DNA of 64,000 bases from Desulfovibrio sp. JC022. GTDB lineage: Bacteria > Desulfobacterota > Desulfovibrionia > Desulfovibrionales > Desulfovibrionaceae. The notes beneath the pieces are model-generated. The model was given only the letters and a program-made list of their open reading frames with translations. It was not told where the DNA came from and searched no databases. The translations under genes and the position numbers were made by a program. The stretch covers positions 62,001 through 126,000 of the forward strand of contig NZ_VOPZ01000010.1 in assembly GCF_010470665.1 (NCBI RefSeq). The letters are read 5' to 3'. Positions 57,253-64,000 of the stretch are shown here, piece by piece (positions within the stretch are counted from its first letter, which is position 1; each line of letters starts with the position of its first letter).

Positions 57253-57717
57253 ATGACAGACACAGACCTTAGAATAATGCAACTTAACGGCGCGGGTTAT
57301 TGCTGCGCCCAGATCATGATCATCCTTTGCCTTGATAATTTGCAGCAGGACAATCCGGACCTTGTGCGTGCAGCGCAGGGGCTGTGCATGGGCATGGGCG
57401 ACTGTGCCGGGACCTGCGGCATTCTAAGCGGCGGACTCTGTGCGCTGGGACTATACGCGGGCAAGGGTACGGACATGGAAACAGCCGAAGACAATTACCC
57501 CCTGCTGGTGGAAACTTTTAGGGAATGGTTCAAGGAACGGGTCAGTAGAGAATTCGGCGGTATAGCATGCAGCGATATTCTGGACGGAGAATGCGGTCAG
57601 CCACGGGCGGACCGCTGCGGTGTTCTGCTTGGTGAAGCCTATACCCAGCTGGTAAACATTCTGCTGGAAAACGGATATGACCCGGCTGTAGGAAGGGAAG
57701 AGGCCGATGGATATTAG
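57253..57717 (+). CDS. C-GCAxxG-C-C family protein (DVU_1555 family)
   Basis: A 154-residue protein with the family pattern: GYCCAQIMIILCLD at the start, then GLCMGMGDCAGTCGILSGGL, then a late C (IACSDILDGECGQPRADRCG). The conserved cysteines suggest an Fe-S cluster or redox role; some family members are selenoproteins, but no in-frame TGA is used here. It overlaps the radical SAM gene by 11 bases. Its ribosome site comes from the intergenic repeat. The equivalent D. vulgaris gene is in the Mop cluster. Confidence 0.82.
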   Translation: MTDTDLRIMQLNGAGYCCAQIMIILCLDNLQQDNPDLVRAAQGLCMGMGDCAGTCGILSGGLCALGLYAGKGTDMETAEDNYPLLVETFREWFKERVSREFGGIACSDILDGECGQPRADRCGVLLGEAYTQLVNILLENGYDPAVGREEADGY

Positions 57718-59056
57718 CTTTGATATTACTGAGACCGAATCCCTATGCCCGGTCTGTCTGAAAAAAATTTCGGCCCGCAGGGTCACGGAAAACGGCGAAA
57801 GCCGCATTGTAAAAAAGTGCCCTGAACATGGGGAATTCAGCACCCCTTTCTGGCGCGGAGAACCGGCTATTCAAGGCTGGTCCCGGCCTAAAATCCCCTC
57901 AACTCCCCCGGTGATGGATACAGCTGAAAGCAAAGGCTGTCCCTTTGACTGTGGACTCTGCCCGGACCACAACCAGCACACCTGCACCACTCTGCTGGAG
58001 ATAACATGGCGTTGCGACCTCAAATGCAAGGTATGCTTTGCCTCGGCAGGACAGAAAGTCCCGGCTGATCCCACGATTCCAGAACTGGATAAACTGCTTG
58101 AGAAAGTCCGCAACACTGCCGGACCATGCAACCTGCAACTTTCGGGCGGAGAACCGGCAGTGCGCGATGACCTGCCGCGTATTGCCGAACTGGCAAAAAG
58201 ACATGGCTTTCCATTTGTGCAGGTCAATACCAACGGTGTACGAGTGGCCCGCGACCCCGGCCTTGCCAAACGCTGGGCAGCGGGGGGTGTGGATTCTGCA
58301 TTTTTACAATTTGACGGCACCTGTGACCATATTTACAAAACCATCCGTGGTCGCAACCTGCTGGAAGAAAAAATCAAGGCAATTGAGAACCTCACTGCAG
58401 CGGGAATCGGAGTAGTGCTTGTTCCTACCATTGTTCCCGGTGTGAATGATGATGATCTCGGAGATATCTTAAAACTAGCGGTATCATATGCCCCGGGTGT
58501 ACGCGGGGTCCATTTCCAGCCGGTAAGCTATTTCGGACGCTACCCCGCACCGCCATCAGACGATATGCGCATCACCCTGCCGGAAATCATGACCGCTTTG
58601 GAAGAACAGAGCGAACATCTGATCCACCGGGACGACTTCATGCCTCCGGGCTGTGAACATTCCCTGTGTTCCTTCCACGCCAACTATCTGGTTATGGAAG
58701 ACGGAAGCTTGAAAAAACTTTCTGCCAAAAAGGAAGGATGCTGTACCCCGCAACCGGCTTCTGAAGGCGCGGATAAATCCAAGGCTTTTGTACGCCGACA
58801 ATGGTCCGCCCCGGAAACTGCCTGCGAATGCGAAGAACCGCAGGATGACCTTGACCGCTTTTTAAACAGAGCCAAGACCCATATTTTCGCCCTTTCCGGT
58901 ATGGCATTTCAGGATGCATGGACACTTGACCTTGACCGCTTAAAAGGGTGTTGTATCCATGTTGCCGCTCCTGACGGCAGACTGATTCCTTTCTGCGCCT
59001 ACAATTTGACCGCCATGGACGGCTCAACCCTGTACAGGAGAATGATTGATGACTGA
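57707..59056 (+). CDS. radical SAM protein of the Mop cluster (TrsS-like)
   Basis: A 449-residue radical SAM enzyme. The cluster motif CxxxCxxC is in TWRCDLKCKVCFASAG (about 104-119), with the GGE motif at LQLSGGEPAVRDD. An N-terminal zinc-like domain has CPVCLKK and CPEHGEF, and CPFDCGLCPDH precedes the core. The C-terminal third has more cysteines (KKEGCCTPQ, CECEEPQ, LKGCCIHVA) as in auxiliary-cluster enzymes. I recall relatives being named TrsS. It probably modifies a cofactor or small molecule in maturation of the aldehyde oxidoreductase system. Its end overlaps the ligase gene by eight bases. Confidence 0.82.
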   Translation: MDISFDITETESLCPVCLKKISARRVTENGESRIVKKCPEHGEFSTPFWRGEPAIQGWSRPKIPSTPPVMDTAESKGCPFDCGLCPDHNQHTCTTLLEITWRCDLKCKVCFASAGQKVPADPTIPELDKLLEKVRNTAGPCNLQLSGGEPAVRDDLPRIAELAKRHGFPFVQVNTNGVRVARDPGLAKRWAAGGVDSAFLQFDGTCDHIYKTIRGRNLLEEKIKAIENLTAAGIGVVLVPTIVPGVNDDDLGDILKLAVSYAPGVRGVHFQPVSYFGRYPAPPSDDMRITLPEIMTALEEQSEHLIHRDDFMPPGCEHSLCSFHANYLVMEDGSLKKLSAKKEGCCTPQPASEGADKSKAFVRRQWSAPETACECEEPQDDLDRFLNRAKTHIFALSGMAFQDAWTLDLDRLKGCCIHVAAPDGRLIPFCAYNLTAMDGSTLYRRMIDD

Positions 59057-60383
59057 CCGCCCGCTGGGTAAATGGCTCAATCTACGCATGGGCCGTGCTC
59101 CCGATATGAAACCTGTCTCCGTGCAAGAACTTCAGGAATGGCAGTTCGCTTCGTTACGACAAACAATGTTTCAAGCAGTAAAGAACTGTCCTTTCTATCA
59201 CGAACGACTGGCCGGGATACAAACCGGGGCCGTACACACACCTGCGGACCTTGCTCAAATTCCATTCACAACCGGCGACGATCTGCGCAATGGTCCTGAA
59301 AATTTTCTCTGCGTTTCGCAGGATGAAATAGCAAGAGCGGTCACTCTTGCCAGTTCCGGCTCCAGCGGACCGCCCAAAAGGCTGTTCTTCACTGCCGGAG
59401 ACCTTGAACGGACAATCGAATTTTTCCAGTACGGAATGTCTTCCATGCTGAGGGAAGGAGAAACCATTCTGGCAATCCTGCCCGATTCACGCCCCGGCGG
59501 GGTCGGCTCCCTGTTTGCGGAATCCATTTCACTGCTGGGAGGGGAAACCGTACTTCCGGTCAACCCGTCATATATCAGTACCCTGCTCAACCTGCTGCTC
59601 GACACCCATGCCAGCTGCATCTTGGGGCCGGCAATTCAAGTACACGCTCTGGCCCGCATGCTGGAAAGCAAGGGCATCACGATCAAACATGTTCGCTCGG
59701 TACTGCTCTGCTGGGATGTGCTTCCCCATGCCAGTATGCAAACCATCTCACGTGTCTTCGGCTGCGAGGTTTTTTCCCATTGGGGCATGACCGAGACCTG
59801 CCTCGGCGGCGGGGTGGAATGCTGTTCCGGTTCGGGTATGCATCTTCGGGAGCCGGATTTCTTTGTGGAAATCATCAATCCGGCAACGGAAAAACAGGTC
59901 CCGGACGGCCATAAAGGCGAAATCGTCATCAGCACCCTTTCGCGAAGAGCCATGCCCTTGATCCGTTACCGCACAGGGGATGTGGGCTGCATCATGCCTG
60001 ATGAATGCTCCTGCGGGCTGCCCCTGCGCAGGCTGGGTGCGGTGGAAGGCAGACTTGATGACGGCATAATCCTCCCCGGAGGAAGCAGGCTTGACTTAGG
60101 TGAACTGAACAACATCATTCTGGCACATAAAGAGATCCTCGATTTCAGAGTAGAATACCAACCTGCTGATCTGGTCCTCTCCTTTAAGCTGGATGTACTG
60201 CCCGGAGCAAAACCCAGCCCGGAAGTAAAGCAAATGCTCCTCGGGTATCCCAAAATCCAGCAGGCTTGCGCCAATCACAATTTAAAAATCTCGACCAGAC
60301 TTGCCAATCAGGACGGAACCATCCACTCCGGTTTCGGCAAACGTTCCATAACAATCAACCCGACAAAGGGTGCTACCCTATGA
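59049..60383 (+). CDS. AMP-dependent CoA-ligase-like enzyme (DVU_1553 family)
   Basis: From the ATG at 59049 (AGGAG eight bases upstream) the product has 444 residues. It resembles the PaaK/phenylacetate-CoA ligase branch: CPFYHERLAGIQ near the start, ASSGSSGPPKRLFFTAGDLE (P loop), VFSHWGMTETCLGGGVECCS and PLIRYRTGDVGCIMPDECSC, with DECSCGLPL as in PaaK. It would activate a carboxylic acid with ATP to an adenylate or CoA ester. That could follow aldehyde oxidation by Mop or serve cofactor assembly; the context alone does not decide. It overlaps XdhC by four bases. Confidence 0.85.
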   Translation: MTDRPLGKWLNLRMGRAPDMKPVSVQELQEWQFASLRQTMFQAVKNCPFYHERLAGIQTGAVHTPADLAQIPFTTGDDLRNGPENFLCVSQDEIARAVTLASSGSSGPPKRLFFTAGDLERTIEFFQYGMSSMLREGETILAILPDSRPGGVGSLFAESISLLGGETVLPVNPSYISTLLNLLLDTHASCILGPAIQVHALARMLESKGITIKHVRSVLLCWDVLPHASMQTISRVFGCEVFSHWGMTETCLGGGVECCSGSGMHLREPDFFVEIINPATEKQVPDGHKGEIVISTLSRRAMPLIRYRTGDVGCIMPDECSCGLPLRRLGAVEGRLDDGIILPGGSRLDLGELNNIILAHKEILDFRVEYQPADLVLSFKLDVLPGAKPSPEVKQMLLGYPKIQQACANHNLKISTRLANQDGTIHSGFGKRSITINPTKGATL

Positions 60384-61417
60384 AAAAACTCATTTCCAAT
60401 CTCTGTTCCAAACTAGAATCCGGCAACGACCTCATTCTGGCTTCCATTATAAAAAGCTCTGGTTCCACTCCCCGCTCATCTGGCAGCAAAATGATCGTCA
60501 TGCGTGACGGTTCCATTGACGGTACCATCGGCGGGGGACTGGTTGAAGCACTGGTCCAGAAAGCCGCAGCCAAAATTTTTGACGATCCGGCTAACACCGT
60601 AGCTTTCCGTGAATTTGATCTTTCCAACGAGCTGGCTGCCAATGCGGACATGATCTGCGGCGGTCACGTTGAAGTCATGCTCGAACACCTCCCCGCGGAT
60701 GAGCCGACAATTGCTGTTTTCAACGCTGTGAATGAAGCCTTGCGTAAGGGCAAACATGCCGTGCTATTCACTGTCTCTGAAGGGAGTATGGTCCGGGAGC
60801 GGCAGACTGTCCGCCCTTGCTGTCAACTTCCGGCACTGCAATTTGCCGAAGAAAAAGAGGCTACCAGACTTCTTGAAGCCGCCCTAAAATCAGGAACCCC
60901 GGTAATAGAAGAGATCGACGGTGCACGACTGACAACAGAAGCCTTCATCCCTCAGCCGGACCTTTACATTTTCGGGGCCGGACATGTTTCCCGGCCCACA
61001 GCCGAGCTGGCAACATCAGTCAACTTCCGCACCGTGGTACTTGACGACCGGGCGGAATTTGCCAGTGAAGAAAGATTCCCGCAGGCTGCGGAACTACACG
61101 TGTTACCTGACTTTGATGATTGTTTTTCCGCACTGGATGTAAATGATAATTCATACATCATAATTGTCACCAGAGGGCATTTGCATGACAAGACCGTGCT
61201 GGGGCAGGCCCTTGCCACCCCGGCCCGCTACGTGGGCATGATCGGCAGTTCCAAAAAACGCAATGCAATCTACGATGCCCTGCGTGATGAGGGAGTTGCG
61301 CAAGAAGAAATCGACCGTTGCCACTGTCCCATCGGCCTGACAATCGGAGCGCAGACACCTGAAGAAATCGCGGTATCCATTGTGGGAGAACTGATCCAGA
61401 AACGAGCCGGGGGCTGA
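60380..61417 (+). CDS. XdhC-family molybdenum cofactor insertion protein
   Basis: A 345-residue protein from the ATG at 60380; the frame is open further upstream but that part lies inside the ligase gene. It has the XdhC/CoxI N-terminal domain (ASIIKSSGSTPRSSGSKMIV, then GTIGGGLVEALVQ) and the C-terminal Rossmann domain (LYIFGAGHVSRPTAELATSV, then YVGMIGSSKKRNAIYDALRD). XdhC proteins bind the molybdenum cofactor, help sulfurate it and pass it to xanthine-dehydrogenase-family enzymes. Mop belongs to that family, so it is the likely client. Confidence 0.94.
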   Translation: MKKLISNLCSKLESGNDLILASIIKSSGSTPRSSGSKMIVMRDGSIDGTIGGGLVEALVQKAAAKIFDDPANTVAFREFDLSNELAANADMICGGHVEVMLEHLPADEPTIAVFNAVNEALRKGKHAVLFTVSEGSMVRERQTVRPCCQLPALQFAEEKEATRLLEAALKSGTPVIEEIDGARLTTEAFIPQPDLYIFGAGHVSRPTAELATSVNFRTVVLDDRAEFASEERFPQAAELHVLPDFDDCFSALDVNDNSYIIIVTRGHLHDKTVLGQALATPARYVGMIGSSKKRNAIYDALRDEGVAQEEIDRCHCPIGLTIGAQTPEEIAVSIVGELIQKRAGG

Positions 61418-61419
61418 GC

Positions 61420-62556
61420 ATGAAAATCTACGGACTGATTCTGGCGGCGGGCTTTTCGTCGCGCATGGGAAAACTGAAAGCTTTGCTGCCGCTGGACGGC
61501 TGCACCGTGCTTTCACGCTGCATCCGCTCGCTGGTAAATGGCGGAGCTTCCGATGTCTTTGTGGTCACCGGACACAAGGCGGATCAGGTCGGGTCCGAGG
61601 CAAATGTGCTGGGCATGCATGAAATTTACAACCCGGATTATGAACAAGGCATGTTTTCCTCGGTGAAAGCCGGGGTACAGGAACTTCCGAACGATGCTGA
61701 CGCATTTCTGATTCTCCCGGTGGATATCCCGCTGGTGCGGTCCTCAACCATCCGGGCCCTGACCTTTGATTATTCATCCGAACCCGCAGACATTATTTAC
61801 CCCTGCTTTCGCGGGGAAAGAGGCCATCCCCCGCTGATAAGCGCAAAACTCATCCCCGAAATTATGGCCCATGACGGAAAAGGAGGACTGCGCACAGTCC
61901 TTGAAAGGCACGACAAGAATGCCCGAGAGCGAAATATGCCGGATCTCGGTATTCTGCGCGATCTTGATACCCCTGAAGATTATGAACAGGCCCGGCTCAT
62001 TTCACGCCGCCGCGTTCCCCTGCCTGAAGAATGTGAAGCCCTCTGGGAACTGGCAGAAACCCCGCTCCAGACCCGTGAACATTGTAAAACCGTAGCCGAA
62101 GCGGCCTGCTTGATGGCCAAAGCCCTGAACAAGGCCCGCGACAACCAGAAAACCCTTGACCTCAATGTGGTCAAATGCGCGGCCCTGATGCACGATGTAG
62201 CCAAGCTCAAACGCAACCATGAAGCCGCCGGCGCGGCCATACTTGCAGGCTACGGCTTTTCAGGCATTGCCGATATTGTGGCCGCCCACCGGGACACGGA
62301 TATCAAACCAGACTCCCCGCTCACAGAGCAGGAAATAGTTTTTCTGGCCGATAAACTTTTTCAAGGCACCAATCCGGTCTCACTTGACCAGCGTTACGGC
62401 AAAACCCTTGCAAGGTGGAAGGATGATCCCGAAGCCGTAGCCGCCATAAACGGCAGGCTGGCACGGGCCAAGGATCTACTTCAAAGATATGAACAGGAAG
62501 CAGGACTAAGCGTCCCCGAGCTGCTGCCCGGTATAATGGCAAAGGAACTTGTATGA
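61420..62556 (+). CDS. MobA-like NTP transferase fused to an HD domain (DVU_1551 family)
   Basis: A 378-residue fusion. The N-terminal nucleotidyltransferase domain has LILAAGFSSRMGKLKALLPL, FLILPVDIPLVRSSTI and RGERGHPPLIS, as in MocA, which adds CMP to molybdopterin. The C-terminal HD domain (about 220-360) has REHCKTVAEAACLMAKALNK, CAALMHDVAKLKRNHEAAGA and IVAAHRD. Mop needs the cytosine dinucleotide form of the cofactor, so this is the probable MCD synthase. The role of the HD phosphohydrolase part is unclear. It overlaps the phosphatase gene by four bases. Confidence 0.88.
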   Translation: MKIYGLILAAGFSSRMGKLKALLPLDGCTVLSRCIRSLVNGGASDVFVVTGHKADQVGSEANVLGMHEIYNPDYEQGMFSSVKAGVQELPNDADAFLILPVDIPLVRSSTIRALTFDYSSEPADIIYPCFRGERGHPPLISAKLIPEIMAHDGKGGLRTVLERHDKNARERNMPDLGILRDLDTPEDYEQARLISRRRVPLPEECEALWELAETPLQTREHCKTVAEAACLMAKALNKARDNQKTLDLNVVKCAALMHDVAKLKRNHEAAGAAILAGYGFSGIADIVAAHRDTDIKPDSPLTEQEIVFLADKLFQGTNPVSLDQRYGKTLARWKDDPEAVAAINGRLARAKDLLQRYEQEAGLSVPELLPGIMAKELV

Positions 62557-63179
62557 TCATACTCATCCGCCACGGGGAAATTGAAGGCGCAAAAGGTCGG
62601 GCTGTGGGTCAAATTGACCTGCCTCTTTCCGCAAATGGATTCAAACAGGCTGCACAACTGGCTGAATCCTTGGAATCCTTCCAACCTCGGCGTATCTATT
62701 GCAGTCCCCTGACCAGAACCATGCAAACAGCATCTTTTATTGAAAAGCAATGCGGGCTTGAGGCAATCCCGGTCCCGGAGATTAAAGAGATTAACTTGGG
62801 AGAATGGGACGGGCTCGACTTTTCGGAACTAAAAAAACTTTACCCGCAGGACTATAAACAACGCGGGAAAGACATCGCAGGATTCCGTGCGCCCGGAGGT
62901 GAAAATTTCACGAATGTGAAGGAGAGGGTCAGTTCTTTTCTGGGACAACTTAATGGGGACAGCCCGATCATGGCAGTAACCCATGCGGGGGTGATCAGGG
63001 TCGTTATGCATATTGTGCTGGACTTTCCACTGGATAATATTTTCAGGATCAAACCGGACTACTGCCATGTCACGGTCATCGAAAGTAAAGGAGATGGATT
63101 CTTCCTGAAGGCATACAACCTGCCCGCGAGACCGGGGCTTGTTGAAGAACTGGCTGAAATGATGCCGAAACAAGGCTGA
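62553..63179 (+). CDS. histidine phosphatase family protein (CobC/PGM-like)
   Basis: A 208-residue protein with the catalytic RHG motif at ILIRHGEIEGAKG, the second arginine in YCSPLTRTMQTASFI, the glutamate in NLGEWDGLDF and the last histidine in VTHAGVIRV. The family removes phosphate from small molecules; relatives include CobC of cobalamin synthesis. Its place at the end of the Mop cofactor cluster, overlapping the NTP transferase by four bases, suggests a nucleotide or cofactor intermediate as substrate. Confidence 0.9.
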   Translation: MIILIRHGEIEGAKGRAVGQIDLPLSANGFKQAAQLAESLESFQPRRIYCSPLTRTMQTASFIEKQCGLEAIPVPEIKEINLGEWDGLDFSELKKLYPQDYKQRGKDIAGFRAPGGENFTNVKERVSSFLGQLNGDSPIMAVTHAGVIRVVMHIVLDFPLDNIFRIKPDYCHVTVIESKGDGFFLKAYNLPARPGLVEELAEMMPKQG

Positions 63180-63190
63180 TTCCCATATCC

Positions 63191-63219
63191 TTGACTTATT
63201 TTGCATGCAGACCGACAAT
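63191..63219 (+). promoter_or_regulatory. possible promoter of the alcohol dehydrogenase gene
   Basis: TTGACT (63191-63196) is followed 17 bases later by GACAAT (63214-63219), 55 bp before the start codon. The region is AT-rich. The call rests on the hexamers only. Confidence 0.4.
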
Positions 63220-63273
63220 GAAATAATACAATAATTATATAAAGATAGGCATAATTTTAAGCAAAGGAAATAT

Positions 63274-64000
63274 ATGCAGGTTACCAAATTCGCCATCCCG
63301 GAAGTTATTTTCGGAAACGGCAGTATCACCTATCTGGCTTCATGCGCCCAAAGACTGGGAGCCAAACGGGTCCTGCTGGTCAGTGACAAGGGGCTTGAAG
63401 AATCAGGCTGGGTAAGAATTATCATCAATCTTCTTAAGGCCGCCAACCTGGACTGCGTATATTTTGACGGACTGACCTCCAACCCTCGGGCCTGCCAGAT
63501 TCAGCAAGGCGCAAAGCTTTACCGGGACCACAATGCCGATGTTATCATCGGACTGGGCGGAGGAAGCCCCATTGATGCAGCCAAAGGCATCGCCACCATT
63601 GTCAGTAACGGCGGAGAAATCCACGATTACGAAGGAGCCAACCGCATCAGTCGTCCCCTGCCGCCCATGATCCTGATCCCCACCACAGCCGGAAGCGGCT
63701 CCGATGTATCGCAATACGCCATCATCACCGACAAAAAGCGCAAGGTTAAAATGGCCATCATCAGCCGTTCGCTGGTGCCCAATATTTCAATCATCGATCC
63801 CGATCTGCTGGTGACCAAACCCCGTGAACTCATTCTTGCCTCAGCAGTGGATGCTCTGGCCCACGCCATTGAATCCTATGTTTCAAGACTGGCCTCCCCC
63901 TTTACTGAATCACAGGCCTTGACCGCCATCAGGCTCATTGCCGGTAATATCAAGCCGGCAGCCAACTCCAAGGACCATGAAGCATTGAAAAATCTTTCCA
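63274..64000 (+). CDS. iron-containing alcohol dehydrogenase, 3' truncated
   Basis: The frame starts at the ATG at 63274 (AAAGGAAA upstream) and runs off the window after 242 codons. It begins MQVTKFAIPEVIFGNGS. The nucleotide-binding motif is in GLGGGSPIDAAKGIA (about 92-106), PTTAGSGSDVSQYAII follows, and the metal-binding region DALAHAIESY is near residue 195. Such enzymes interconvert alcohols and aldehydes with NAD(P). Next to an aldehyde oxidoreductase cluster it could supply the aldehyde from an alcohol. A separate promoter seems likely because of the 94-bp gap. Confidence 0.93.
   Translation, partial: MQVTKFAIPEVIFGNGSITYLASCAQRLGAKRVLLVSDKGLEESGWVRIIINLLKAANLDCVYFDGLTSNPRACQIQQGAKLYRDHNADVIIGLGGGSPIDAAKGIATIVSNGGEIHDYEGANRISRPLPPMILIPTTAGSGSDVSQYAIITDKKRKVKMAIISRSLVPNISIIDPDLLVTKPRELILASAVDALAHAIESYVSRLASPFTESQALTAIRLIAGNIKPAANSKDHEALKNLS

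Noticed and set aside
57707-59056. Selenocysteine in the radical SAM or C-GCAxxG-C-C protein
   Set aside because: Some relatives are selenoproteins, but both frames here are complete without an internal TGA and keep cysteines.

Overview
The window looks like chromosomal DNA of a marine sulfate reducer of the Desulfovibrio/Maridesulfovibrio type. This is inferred from gene content: a 907-residue molybdenum aldehyde oxidoreductase whose cluster cysteines and active-site glutamate fall at the D. gigas MOP positions, a TunR-type tungstate regulator beside mod genes, and the aldehyde-oxidoreductase accessory cluster known from D. vulgaris (DVU_1551-1559 families).

Layout. 1-1496 is the 3' part of a chemoreceptor gene. 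About 1.54-41.88 kb is a stack of integrative elements built up at one tRNA-Thr(CGT) gene, which lies intact on the minus strand at 41809-41884. Displaced copies of its 3' end sit at 23923 and 2497, each followed by a tyrosine integrase. A decayed integrase fragment at 1635-1833 suggests an older third element. Each intact element has its own short repeat near both ends: GGTACC-type for element A (2.5-23.9 kb) and GGGTAGCA for element B (23.98-41.8 kb).

Element A carries an integrase, a DUF1016/YhcG-type nuclease, a 70-repeat type I-C CRISPR array with a complete cas3-5-8c-7-4-1-2 operon, a MOBP-type relaxase with MobC, a broken prim-pol/DUF3987 replication gene, an AlpA-like regulator and an unknown 398-residue protein. 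Element B carries an integrase, DarTG, small regulators with palindromic operators, a TraK-like protein, a duplicated winged-helix protein, and a seven-gene restriction-like operon: MORC/MutL-like GHKL ATPase, Z1 helicase, PD-(D/E)XK protein, AIPR, C5 methyltransferase, a small protein and Vsr. An orphan HigA follows. A ~102-bp structured sequence occurs at 4041, 19903 and 40117. It has compensating changes in one hairpin and ends in a MOBP nic-like sequence, so it is a candidate oriT shared by both elements.

41.9-64 kb is core metabolism. It holds tpx, a lone periplasmic binding protein, tunR divergent from a molybdate/tungstate transport operon (modABC plus a second binding protein and permease), a DUF364 gene, then a likely sigma-54-dependent region. 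That region encodes a molybdopterin-binding protein, Mop aldehyde oxidoreductase, a large Fe-S/flavin-like protein, a methyltransferase, a C-GCAxxG-C-C protein, a radical SAM protein, an AMP-dependent ligase, XdhC, an NTP transferase-HD fusion and a histidine phosphatase. A truncated iron-containing alcohol dehydrogenase closes the window. Together they suggest uptake of Mo/W, cofactor maturation and aldehyde/alcohol oxidation.
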